61,922 nt of DNA. Origin: Alkalihalobacillus alcalophilus ATCC 27647 = CGMCC 1.3604 (GTDB lineage Bacteria > Bacillota > Bacilli > Bacillales > Bacillaceae_D). Shown piece after piece: positions 9,105 to 16,474 of the stretch (within the stretch, counting starts at the first letter, position 1; each line of letters opens with the position of its first letter). The stretch is from assembly GCF_000292245.2 (NCBI RefSeq), contig NZ_ALPT02000019.1, forward strand, positions 1 through 61,922, written 5' to 3'. Under the pieces are notes generated by a model that did not search any database, was not told the DNA's origin, and saw nothing but the letters and a program-made list of their open reading frames with translations. Made by a program: the position numbers and the translations under genes.

Positions 9105-9362
9105 CTCAACTTTCGCATCGAGAAAAAAATAATAGGCCCTCCGGCGGTCGCTCCCAAACAGACACTCCGCGTATGGTTTTGGTAGCGACAGCCGAAGCGC
9201 TTCATTTTAGTGAACAGATTCCTTCAACTGCCTACTAAGAAAGAGATGTGTTCAGACTGTCAACGATTGAACCGTCCATGTAAAGTCAATTTGAGTCTTG
9301 TATCGCCCTAAAGTCAATCTCTATCAACGGTTAAGAGTCAATTATACTCTGCGAAAGTTGAG
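9105..9362. mobile_element. 258-bp MITE-like deletion derivative with 13-bp terminal inverted repeats
   Basis: Bounded by CTCAACTTTCGCA at the left and TGCGAAAGTTGAG at the right, the same ends as the 1062-bp element at 30266-31327. From 9170 to 9362 it matches 31141-31327 of that element almost base for base, and 9118-9169 matches 30386-30445. Two internal blocks are missing, one of them right at the CCGCG of the GC-rich repeat. No transposase is encoded. Flanks TAATTA and TTATTA may be a decayed target duplication. Confidence 0.85.
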
Positions 9363-9381
9363 TTATTAAATATCAGCAAAA

Positions 9382-9412
9382 GAAAAAAAGCTCAAAAGAC
9401 TGAGCCTTTTTG
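9382..9412 (-). terminator. terminator of the HAD phosphatase gene
   Basis: On the minus strand, AAAAAGG-CTCA and TGAG-CTTTTTTT form a hairpin ending in a T-run just downstream of the gene at 9421. Confidence 0.75.
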
Positions 9413-9420
9413 TCGTTCAG

Positions 9421-10035
9421 TTAAAAAATTTCCCGTAAATCTTTAAACGATTGGATTCGATAATCGTAATCTTCTACTTCCCCAAATCCGTATTCAGCGA
9501 ACACAAACTGAACGCCCGCTTCCTTTGCAGCGTTACAATCACCTTTTGTATCGCCAACATATACAGGTGCGGCTAATTGATTTCTTTCCACAATAAGTTG
9601 AATGTTTTTCCCTTTTGGTAACCCTGTCCGGCCAGGGTTCTCAAAGTCTTGAAAGTATTTTTCAAGCTGATGGTATTCATAAAAGGATTCAATATAGCCA
9701 TCTTGGCAATTGCTGACGATAAAGAGCTTATATCTTTTGGAAAGGTACTCTAAAACGGATTCCACATCATCATAAAGTAAACCGCCTTTTTTAGCTAAAG
9801 AGCTATTTTCCTGCTCATTACATTCATTTAAAACTTCATTTCTCTCATTCTCACTTAATTGAGGTAATAGGATTCTCCCAATCTCCTCCACTTGTAGACC
9901 CATCGTTTTGCTAAAATCAGCAATCGTTAATTTCGTCTCAATGTCTCTATTTTGTAAAACTTGATTCCAAACCGCAAGCACCGCTTCTCTTGAATCCCAA
10001 ATTGTTCCGTCTAAATCAAAAATAATACTGTCCAT
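9421..10035 (-). CDS. HAD family hydrolase, phosphoglycolate phosphatase-like
   Basis: A 204-residue haloacid-dehalogenase phosphatase. Motif I is IIFDLDGT (Asp7 nucleophile, Asp9 acid-base); motif II is the Ser in LFIVSNC; the Lys of motif III is in GLPKGKNI; motif IV is VYVGDTKGDCNAAKEAG. The helical cap between motif I and II marks a subfamily I enzyme like Gph or PpaX. The natural substrate is unknown. AGAGGTG precedes the ATG and a terminator follows. Confidence 0.87.
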   Translation of the reverse strand: MDSIIFDLDGTIWDSREAVLAVWNQVLQNRDIETKLTIADFSKTMGLQVEEIGRILLPQLSENERNEVLNECNEQENSSLAKKGGLLYDDVESVLEYLSKRYKLFIVSNCQDGYIESFYEYHQLEKYFQDFENPGRTGLPKGKNIQLIVERNQLAAPVYVGDTKGDCNAAKEAGVQFVFAEYGFGEVEDYDYRIQSFKDLREIF

Positions 10036-10117
10036 CGTTTCACCTCTTTAAGAAATTCTACCATCCACCCGATCGTACCCTTTCATTTCTACTTATTCAA
10101 CTACAATCCCTCAATCA

Positions 10118-10576
10118 CTACCTATAAACAAACTGATTCCCATCCCGTATATCCTTCCAACAATCTTCATGCTGCTTATTTACGAGCTTTGGTATTTCGT
10201 CTTTTTTGAAAAACTTTAATTGAAGTGTTTCTTTTTCATCCTTTTCCAAATCGCCACCTAAAATGGAGCAATTAAAGAAAAAAAGGATCGTCTGTGCCTT
10301 GTCCCCATTAGGATATTCATCCTCATATTTTGTATAAACACCTAACAACCGCTCAGCTTTAACATCTAAACCTGTTTCTTCTTTAATTTCTCGTATCGCC
10401 GCTTCCTCCGCTGATTCGCCGAGCTCTATCGCACCACCAGGGAAACCCCACATGTTTTTATCTGCTCTTCTTTGCAATAAAATTTCACCTTGTCCATTTT
10501 CAATACAAGCCCCGGCAAAATTTAAAAATACACGCTCTGTCCCAACCTTACTTCTTAACCATTTGATATAATCCAT
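10118..10576 (-). CDS. NUDIX hydrolase
   Basis: A 152-residue NUDIX protein. The complete box GX5EX7REUXEEXGU is present at about residues 48-70 (from GAIELGES to REIKEETGL), supplying the metal-binding glutamates. It should hydrolyse a nucleoside diphosphate linked to some group X; the substrate is not predictable. The start has AAGGGGAG at good distance. It is one of a run of small enzyme genes on the minus strand. Confidence 0.9.
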   Translation of the reverse strand: MDYIKWLRSKVGTERVFLNFAGACIENGQGEILLQRRADKNMWGFPGGAIELGESAEEAAIREIKEETGLDVKAERLLGVYTKYEDEYPNGDKAQTILFFFNCSILGGDLEKDEKETLQLKFFKKDEIPKLVNKQHEDCWKDIRDGNQFVYR

Positions 10577-10617
10577 TTCATACTCCCCTTACCTCAAATC
10601 ATATCAGCGTCTAAAAC

Positions 10618-10977
10618 TCATTGACTCAAATGTTCATGAATGAGCTTCCATTCCGCACACTCTTTTTTAAAAACATTCGTCGCTCTCCCTTGGCCAGAGA
10701 CAAACTTACCTTCTAATAACCCTTCATAATGATATGTATAAATACACGTTGCCACCTCATCAGAAGTCGCAAGCCATTGCACATCGTTTGCTGAATAAAC
10801 CTCTTCTTTAATGACAGACCAACTATGTTCAAAATAGCTTTGAATTTGCTCCTTCGTTGTACATGTTTTATCCGAAAACCAATAAATCGCATTAGGATGA
10901 AGATGTTTGGCTACCTCATTAAAATCATGAGTATTTGTCGCGGCTATGTATTGCTCTAACGCTTGTTTAAAATCCAT
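10618..10977 (-). CDS. NTF2-like (SnoaL/DUF4440-type) protein
   Basis: A 119-residue protein with the cone-shaped NTF2-like pattern: an N-terminal helix (DFKQALEQYIAATNTHDFNEVAKHLHPNA), then VQWLATSDEVATCIYTYHYEG and a terminal strand ending EWKLIHEHLSQ. Such domains act as small-molecule isomerases or hydrolases or have no catalysis. The start ATG at 10977 has AGGAGG 7 bases before it. It overlaps the end of the upstream acetyltransferase gene by 11 bases, so the two are probably cotranscribed and translationally coupled. Confidence 0.8.
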   Translation of the reverse strand: MDFKQALEQYIAATNTHDFNEVAKHLHPNAIYWFSDKTCTTKEQIQSYFEHSWSVIKEEVYSANDVQWLATSDEVATCIYTYHYEGLLEGKFVSGQGRATNVFKKECAEWKLIHEHLSQ

Positions 10978-11470
10978 CACTATACCTCCTTGTATGATTT
11001 CTTAAGTTTCTTTTAAACACTACTCGCTCATTTCCATGCCCATCATAATCGGAAAAGACCGGTACCCCGTCAACTTCCTTATCACCTTGTACCATTTGAA
11101 AGCCAAGTCGCGAGTGGAAAGCAATCGACCTTTTATTAATTGGTGATGTGATCGCTGTCACTATGTTGATTCCTCTCTTTTGAACATGCTCAAAAAAAGA
11201 ATAATAGAGTTGGGTACCCACACCATCTTGACGATATTCTGGATGTACTCCAACAAAATGAATATAGGCTTCATTCGGCTTAGATTGCGACAAAAAACCA
11301 ATAAGAAAGCCAACTATTTTTTGCTCTTTTTCAATCACAAAACTAGTATCATTAAAATGGTCAAAAAATAATCTAGGTAGTAAATGAGCCATCTCTCTCC
11401 CACCCCACCATCCATTCATAACAGAGCTTATTTTATTATAATCTTCTGACTTTGAATGACGTATTTTCAT
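10967..11470 (-). CDS. GNAT family N-acetyltransferase
   Basis: A 167-residue GNAT protein. YIHFVGVHPEYRQDGVGTQLYYSFFEHVQKRGI is the acetyl-CoA-binding region and SPINKRSIAFHSRLGFQMV the motif B region. VDGVPVFSDYDGHGNERVVF suggests the branch often next to resistance-type or unknown small-molecule acetylases. The start at 11470 is chosen because AAGGAGGG lies 7 bases before it, rather than the ATG twelve codons upstream. Overlaps the following NTF2-like gene. Confidence 0.87.
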   Translation of the reverse strand: MKIRHSKSEDYNKISSVMNGWWGGREMAHLLPRLFFDHFNDTSFVIEKEQKIVGFLIGFLSQSKPNEAYIHFVGVHPEYRQDGVGTQLYYSFFEHVQKRGINIVTAITSPINKRSIAFHSRLGFQMVQGDKEVDGVPVFSDYDGHGNERVVFKRNLRNHTRRYSDGF

Positions 11471-11489
11471 AACGAATCCCTCCTTAGCT

Positions 11490-12053
11490 TCATGATAATG
11501 GATCAACTGTAATTAACGGCCACTTTGACTTCCAACATTTTTCGTTCATTCTTTTTTGATAAATCTTATGCAACGACTTATTTTCGAGAAAATGCGGGGT
11601 AGGCTTTATCGCTAAATTCAACAAATCATCTAGCCCACACGGGCAGGTTAACTGTAATTCTCCTTTTTCATTTAGCTTCACTCCAAGAGCGGTTGCCGTT
11701 TCTGGAAATTTTGAAATGGCGTCCTCTGATGACTGATACGGCGGAAGTCCATTGATGACATGCATCCTTGCTTGATTTTTGACAGACCAAGGCGTATGAG
11801 GTTGTATCTCTATTAATTTTTGTTCCCATTCTTTTTCAATTTGTTCACTCGTTTTGTGTGGGTCAAAATAAATGACATCGATATCAGACATTGAGGTTTT
11901 CTCCGGAAATTGGTGCAAAGTATCCCATACCTTTGTTCGAACAAATCCCGCACAAACCCACCAATCTTGTAAAGAAGCTACAATTCTTATTATTTCCATC
12001 ATTTCTTTATCTTTCCTAATTAAGTTTAACACATCCGACTCTGAATTTAACAT
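11490..12053 (-). CDS. nucleotidyltransferase family protein (COG3575/DUF925 type)
   Basis: A 187-residue protein similar to the YkoF/COG3575-type nucleotidyltransferases. CAGFVRTKVWDTLHQF and MSDIDVIYFDP give the characteristic pattern with the acidic metal residues. LTCPCGLDDLLNLAIKPTPHF and QKRMNEKCWKSKWPLITV at the C-terminus are also typical. No substrate is known. The start at 12053 is preferred: GGGAG lies 8 bases before it. A TATAAT -10 hexamer at 12088-12093 on the minus strand would give a short leader, and the region is divergent with the gene at 12209. Confidence 0.82.
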   Translation of the reverse strand: MLNSESDVLNLIRKDKEMMEIIRIVASLQDWWVCAGFVRTKVWDTLHQFPEKTSMSDIDVIYFDPHKTSEQIEKEWEQKLIEIQPHTPWSVKNQARMHVINGLPPYQSSEDAISKFPETATALGVKLNEKGELQLTCPCGLDDLLNLAIKPTPHFLENKSLHKIYQKRMNEKCWKSKWPLITVDPLS

Positions 12054-12124
12054 TTTAGCAACTCCCATTACAGAATGTACGTTCGTTATTATACCATATT
12101 CTTTCCTTTTTTACCTTTAACCTA

Positions 12125-12154
12125 TTGTAAAAATAGCTTTTTATCGTTTACAAT
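12125..12154 (+). promoter_or_regulatory. SigA-type promoter of the PPOX-family gene
   Basis: TTGTAA (-35) and TACAAT (-10) with an 18-base spacer. Transcription would start near 12161, which argues that translation starts at 12209 rather than at the ATG at 12161. Confidence 0.55.
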
Positions 12155-12165
12155 AGGTGTATGAT

Positions 12166-12180
12166 TGAAAATGATTTTCA
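12166..12180. promoter_or_regulatory. 7-1-7 palindrome, Fur-box-like operator
   Basis: TGAAAATGATTTTCA is a perfect 7-1-7 inverted repeat differing at one symmetric position per arm from the Bacillus Fur consensus TGATAATNATTATCA. It lies right after the predicted -10, where a repressor would block transcription. PerR or another Fur-family protein is possible; identity is inference. Confidence 0.5.
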
Positions 12181-12208
12181 TTTAATACATATAGAAAAGA
12201 GCTGTTTT

Positions 12209-12805
12209 ATGGACTTAATTAATTTTTCTCACAACGCTATTACTACAGAAGAAGAACTAAGAGATATTATCCAAGCCCCTCATGAGCTAGTCGTAAAAAA
12301 GAGCATTTCAATCATCGATGAGCATTGCGAAAAATTTATTGCTAAGTCGCCTCTCTTTCTACTATCGACCTGCAATGCAGAGGGCAAATGTGATGTTTCA
12401 CCACGAGGAGACTTCCCAAGCTCGATCAAAATTTTAAACAAACATCAATTAGTAATTCCTGATCGTCCAGGCAACAGACGACTAGACTCCATTCAAAACA
12501 TTATGTCGAACCCACATATTGGTCTTATTTTTTTAATTCCAGGGTTAAATGAAGTTCTACGCATAAATGGGCGAGCCACAGTCATTAAAGATAAACAACT
12601 TTTAGGAAACATGAGTTTAAACGGTAAGCCTCCATTACTAGGGATCGGAGTAGATGTAGAGGAATGCTTTATCCATTGTCCGAGAGCTTTAAACGAGTCA
12701 AAAGTTTGGGATACTAGTACTTGGATAAACAAAACCGAACTCCCTTCAAGTAAAGACATTTTTCATGACCACTTAAAAATAAATGGAATAGAATTAAAGA
12801 ATTAA
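12209..12805 (+). CDS. pyridoxamine 5'-phosphate oxidase-fold, FMN-binding family protein
   Basis: A 198-residue split-barrel protein. CDVSPRGDFP, VIPDRPGNRRLDSIQNI, NPHIGLIFLIPG and RINGRATV match the FMN-dependent PPOX subfamily typified by mycobacterial MSMEG_1061, whose substrates are unknown. It may use FMN or F420-like cofactors to reduce small molecules. The start at 12209 is preferred over 12161, because the predicted transcription start is near 12161 and the family begins shortly before the ITTEEELRDI segment. The ribosome binding site (GAAAAGAG) is modest. The Fur-like palindrome in front suggests iron or redox control. Confidence 0.83.
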   Translation: MDLINFSHNAITTEEELRDIIQAPHELVVKKSISIIDEHCEKFIAKSPLFLLSTCNAEGKCDVSPRGDFPSSIKILNKHQLVIPDRPGNRRLDSIQNIMSNPHIGLIFLIPGLNEVLRINGRATVIKDKQLLGNMSLNGKPPLLGIGVDVEECFIHCPRALNESKVWDTSTWINKTELPSSKDIFHDHLKINGIELKN

Positions 12806-12843
12806 GATTCTTTCACCTAAGTTTAGTTGAATACATAACTTAA

Positions 12844-12883
12844 ACCCGTATTTCTGATTACGAACATAACCAAAAATACGGGT
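12844..12883. terminator. hairpin between convergent genes
   Basis: Ten-base arms ACCCGTATTT and AAATACGGGT. No clear T-run on either side, so termination is only likely by position between 12805 (plus) and 12913 (minus). Confidence 0.45.
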
Positions 12884-12912
12884 CAAAGTTATTAGCTTTT
12901 TTTCAGAGCTAA

Positions 12913-13553
12913 CTATTTTACTAGGTCGACCTGAACAAGATCTGCCTTTCCATCATGAATCCGAATGATCGTTTCCTTGCCTTTCAACTCTGCTTTAAAC
13001 ACTCCATTTGTAAATTCAGTCGCAACTGCTTGAAAATAAATTCCTTTGATTAAATAATTTTCACATTTGTCGAGCAATAACTCGTACTCTCCATTCTCTT
13101 TCACAATATAAGCGGTGACTCCTCGTTGGTACATTTCTTCTTCTGTTTGAAGCTGTTCTTTTTTCATAGAGATAATGTGTAAATCCACATCTGTTAAATG
13201 ATGGAGTAATTCATGAATAAGTGACCCCTTTGTAAGGACTTCCCATTTCGAAATAGGTGGCTGCCCCATGACCAATTGAGTTATATTGAACTCTTTTGTT
13301 GTTGCCGTAATAATATCAGCAATTCGTTTTTGGCCCTTTGTTTTCCAAATAAATTGACATTCATACTGAGTTGCTAGTTGTTCAAAAAACTTCTTATGCT
13401 CTGCTACTGTAAAATCTTTAGAGTCATATTCTCTGTTTTCAATTGAAAGTACATAACATGGAACACCATATAAACTAGATAGTTTTTTCCTTTTTTAATG
13501 AGTTTTTCTGCATTCTTCCCATAGCTTACACAAACTAAGATAGAGCCTTGCAT
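12913..13553 (-). pseudogene. KdpD N-terminal/universal stress domain protein, frameshifted
   Basis: Two reading frames join to give one protein of about 213 residues. The start at 13553 (GGAG 8 bases upstream) reads MQGSILVCVSYGKNAEKLI and KKGK, then runs out of frame. The next frame continues SSLYGVPCYVLSIENREYDS, then FIWKTKGQKRIADIITATTK and ITQLVMGQPPISKWEVLTKG to 12913. This is the Usp-like domain found after the KdpD sensor module (compare the GRS/GQP-x-W motif). The break is at a T-run on the plus strand at 13483-13488, with six bases where seven would restore the frame. True inactivation or sequence error are both possible. Confidence 0.72.
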
Positions 13554-13724
13554 CTCGAACACTCCTTCTGCATTCACATCAAATTAAGTGCAACAGATAA
13601 GTCATCATTAAGATATGATTGTCATGATGATTTAAGAATGGTGAATGTATTAAATCGAATTTTTGAAATTTCATGTATATTTTAACATATTCAATTGGAA
13701 ATTGTTATGACATATCTTAAATCC

Positions 13725-13761
13725 AAAAATAAAAAACGTCACCTAGTAGTTGATGACGTTT
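13725..13761 (-). terminator. terminator of the four-helix membrane protein gene
   Basis: On the minus strand, AAACGTCA and TGACGTTT arms are followed by TTTTTATTTTTGG. Confidence 0.75.
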
Positions 13762-13803
13762 CATTTCTATATGAAAGCTTCTACAACGACTCCCCTCCTA
13801 CAT

Positions 13804-14235
13804 TCACATATAATACTCATTATTTCTTCGCTTCATTTGACTATGAAAGGCCATCTTTAACCAAATGCTATTTGTGATAATCGTCGCGATACATAGGACC
13901 AAAACTGTATAAATAAATCCGTGTTCAACATTAATTAAAAAAAGGGAAGAAAAAGCGCCAAGCAATAGTGCCCCAGATAGCAAAAGGCCAACTCCACAAC
14001 TAAAAGCCATCACATACCTCATTGCATCGATCCCCATTGCATAAACAATTAGCTGAGCAAAATAGAAAAAGATAATCATGCCAATAGCTATCCACATCTC
14101 AAAACTACCAAACTGATTATGTGGCCAAGTATGTGACAATGGGGATAAGGACGTAACAACTAAAGTAGAACTTAAAAAAATGGCTGACAGTAAACTGACA
14201 ATAATCAAGCTGATTTTAGGTTTTTCACTTTCCAT
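13804..14235 (-). CDS. four-helix membrane protein, DUF5391-like
   Basis: A 143-residue protein with four likely membrane helices (about residues 8-30, 46-68, 72-97 and 104-126) and a short basic tail. The general pattern agrees with a small Bacillus family (DUF5391) of unknown role; that match is tentative. A GAGGAGAATTT site precedes the ATG. A second tiny membrane protein gene lies 67 bases upstream on the same strand, and the pair may be one operon. Confidence 0.72.
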   Translation of the reverse strand: MESEKPKISLIIVSLLSAIFLSSTLVVTSLSPLSHTWPHNQFGSFEMWIAIGMIIFFYFAQLIVYAMGIDAMRYVMAFSCGVGLLLSGALLLGAFSSLFLINVEHGFIYTVLVLCIATIITNSIWLKMAFHSQMKRRNNEYYM

Positions 14236-14302
14236 AAATTCTCCTCATTTCTCTATATATCAGAGTTAGTTTAAGTGTCTTTTCTATAATCCAGTGTTTA
14301 TC

Positions 14303-14464
14303 TTAAGGGACTAAAGGAAAAACAAAATAGAAAAAAATAAGAACCATTATTCCACCAAGACCAAAACAAAAAGTCAGAGTCCGAATTCCCTTTTGTCGAA
14401 TAAAAAACGAGACAACTAGAAGGATAATCGAAACAATCGGAAACAGCATCACCAGTACTCCCAT
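14303..14464 (-). CDS. 53-residue membrane microprotein
   Basis: A short open frame with an excellent ribosome binding site (GGGGAGGG, 6 bases before the ATG). It reads MGVLVMLFPIVSIILLVVSF, then a basic loop IRQKGIRT, then a second hydrophobic helix ending FPLVP, so two membrane helices with a cytoplasmic or outside hairpin. It lies directly upstream of the four-helix membrane protein gene. The function is unknown; the site strength and the hydrophobic pattern support a real gene. Confidence 0.65.
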   Translation of the reverse strand: MGVLVMLFPIVSIILLVVSFFIRQKGIRTLTFCFGLGGIMVLIFFYFVFPLVP

Positions 14465-14674
14465 CAAATACCCTCCCCTAATTGAAATTGTGGCTAAGGA
14501 AAACGGTCTACTCGTTAAAAAATGGTTACATTAGTTATGTCTACTCCATTCTCGCATCACTCTTAAATTATAAATCAACTAAATAATGGAAACAATCATA
14601 TTCTAAAAATTTTGTTTCATTCAGAAAGATTGGAAATAATCTATAGTAGTTCTTTTTAACTTTTCATCAAATCA

Positions 14675-14701
14675 TTGACAAATCTTTTATGCTATTATGA
14701 T
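14675..14701 (+). promoter_or_regulatory. candidate SigA promoter of the GNAT gene at 14779
   Basis: Perfect TTGACA (14675-14680) and TATGAT (14696-14701), but the spacer is only 15 bases, so strength is uncertain. Confidence 0.4.
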
Positions 14702-14778
14702 TGAGATGCTTCTTTAATTTGTGGTTACCCACTTTACTTAAAATGAAACGAGAAGATAAAAGGAAAAGGAGAATCATT

Positions 14779-15231
14779 ATGGACATTCGTTTAATACATA
14801 TGGAAGAAGAGCCGCCGTACGATTTGCTTTTATTAGCTGATCCATCATTGAAGCTCGTCCAAAATTATCTTGATAGAGGGTTTTGTTATCTCGCCTTTTT
14901 GGAGAATAAATTAATTGGAACTTATGTGCTTTTACCGACAAGACCAGAGACTATTGAGCTTGTAAACATCGCAATTAAAGAAGAGGAACAAGGGAAAGGT
15001 TTTGGCAAACAACTTATTAAGCATTCACTAGAAGTGGCACGGGCTCTTAGCTTTAAAACAGTAGAAATCGGCACAGCTAATTCAAGTGTTTCTCAACTAG
15101 CCCTTTATCAAAAATGTGGTTTTCGCCTTACAGGAATCGATAAAGACTTTTTTATTCGCCATTATGAGGAAGAAATTTTTGAAAATGGTATTCAAGCTGT
15201 TGATATGATTCGTTTATCCATTGATTTATAA
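14779..15231 (+). CDS. GNAT family N-acetyltransferase
   Basis: A 150-residue acetyltransferase with ETIELVNIAIKEEEQGKGFG followed by KQLIKHSL as the acetyl-CoA site, then SSVSQLALYQKCGFRLTGID and FFIRHYEEEIFENGI, a pattern common to YvbK-like Bacillus acetylases. The substrate is unknown. The start at 14779 is chosen since AAGGAGA lies 6-7 bases upstream; longer starts at 14701 lack a site. Confidence 0.88.
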   Translation: MDIRLIHMEEEPPYDLLLLADPSLKLVQNYLDRGFCYLAFLENKLIGTYVLLPTRPETIELVNIAIKEEEQGKGFGKQLIKHSLEVARALSFKTVEIGTANSSVSQLALYQKCGFRLTGIDKDFFIRHYEEEIFENGIQAVDMIRLSIDL

Positions 15232-15256
15232 GGGAATCGATGAATGGCTCATTTTT

Positions 15257-15329
15257 ATCACATTCATTTGATTGTCTAATATCTTCTAACTGAAACAGCA
15301 ATTCATTTTATTCATTTTTTGAATGTGAT
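15257..15329. promoter_or_regulatory. spaced inverted repeat upstream of the lactonase gene
   Basis: ATCACATTCA at 15257-15266 and TGAATGTGAT at 15320-15329 are perfect ten-base complements separated by 53 bases. They could be two half operators for a looping repressor, or chance; the right arm overlaps the likely promoter of the gene at 15365. Confidence 0.35.
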
Positions 15330-15364
15330 ATAGTGAAACTGAATACAAAGTGAAGGATGATTTG

Positions 15365-16408
15365 ATGAGTAAATTAACAGCGTTTGTAGGCACATATACA
15401 AATGGAGACAGTAAAGGCATTTACCGATTTTCCTTTGACCCAACAAGTGGTGTCATCGACGAACCGGAATTAGTCGCCGAAGTAGATGGACCCACATACT
15501 TAACCGTAAGTGAAGATAATCAATTTCTTTATGCCGTCGCAAAAAATGCAGAGGGTGGTGGAATTGCCGCCTTTAAGATTGATGAAAAAGAACAGCTGCA
15601 GCTTTTAAATCAATCCGTTTCGGATGGTGCAAGCCCATGCCATGTGAGCCTTAATAAAAAAGGAGATTTACTTTTTAGTGCTAATTATCACCGTGGACAA
15701 GCAGATGTATATACTTTAAATGATAATGGGGAAATTACAGAAAATACAGCTACCATTACCCATACTGGTTCTGGTCCAAACGAAAAAAGACAAGAAAAAG
15801 CACATGCTCATTATGCTGGCTTAACTCCTGATGGAAAATATGTAGCAGTTGCTGATCTCGGAACCGATAAAATCGCTGTCTACCAACTAGAAAACAATGA
15901 ACTTTTGCCTCATATCGAGGTTGATGTAAAACCAGGCAGTGGTCCTAGACATATTGCCTTCCACCCAAATGGAAAATTTGCTTACGTCAATGCTGAGTTA
16001 AGTTCCGAATTAATTGTCTTTGCTTACAATGAAGGACAGTTTAAAGAAATTCAAACCGTTGGAACATTACCCGATGACTTCTTAGGTGAAAGCACGAGTG
16101 GAGCCCTACATTTGTCTAAAGATGGCCGATTCGTTTATGTCTCTAATCGTGGACACGACAGCATTTATGTGTTTGAAATTGACCAAGATTCTGGTGAAGT
16201 TGAATACCGCTCATCCGTTACAAGTGGAGGCGAACACCCACGCGACTTTATTTTAGACCCAAGCGAAAAATATTTATTTGCCGCGAACAAAGACACAAGT
16301 AATATCGTCATGTACGTACGTGATGACAACACCGGTGCTTTAACAAAAACCGAAAAGGAATTCGCTCTCCCAAATCCAGTATGTATTAAATTTTTGCATT
16401 ATAAATAG
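15365..16408 (+). CDS. pgl: 6-phosphogluconolactonase, YkgB/Pgl-type beta-propeller
   Basis: A 347-residue seven-bladed beta-propeller lactonase. It starts SKLTAFVGTYTNGDSKGIYRF and has repeated motifs such as GPTYLTVSEDNQFLYAV, GPRHIAFHPNGKFAYV, and the signature SRGHDSIYVFEID and HPRDFILDPSEKYLFAANK. In Bacillus the enzyme (YkgB) hydrolyses 6-phosphogluconolactone in the pentose phosphate pathway. The start at 15365 is set by AAGGA 7 bases ahead. A bidirectional terminator follows. Cytosolic, no signal peptide. Confidence 0.88.
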   Translation: MSKLTAFVGTYTNGDSKGIYRFSFDPTSGVIDEPELVAEVDGPTYLTVSEDNQFLYAVAKNAEGGGIAAFKIDEKEQLQLLNQSVSDGASPCHVSLNKKGDLLFSANYHRGQADVYTLNDNGEITENTATITHTGSGPNEKRQEKAHAHYAGLTPDGKYVAVADLGTDKIAVYQLENNELLPHIEVDVKPGSGPRHIAFHPNGKFAYVNAELSSELIVFAYNEGQFKEIQTVGTLPDDFLGESTSGALHLSKDGRFVYVSNRGHDSIYVFEIDQDSGEVEYRSSVTSGGEHPRDFILDPSEKYLFAANKDTSNIVMYVRDDNTGALTKTEKEFALPNPVCIKFLHYK

Positions 16409-16426
16409 AGGGACAGAAGAGACAAT

Positions 16427-16462
16427 AAAAAGTGGATGAGTTAATCTTCTCATCCACTTTTT
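16427..16462. terminator. bidirectional terminator
   Basis: AAAAAGTGGATGAG and CTCATCCACTTTTT form a 14-base perfect stem between convergent genes ending at 16408 and 16475. Confidence 0.88.
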
Positions 16463-16474
16463 CTATTCAACTAT

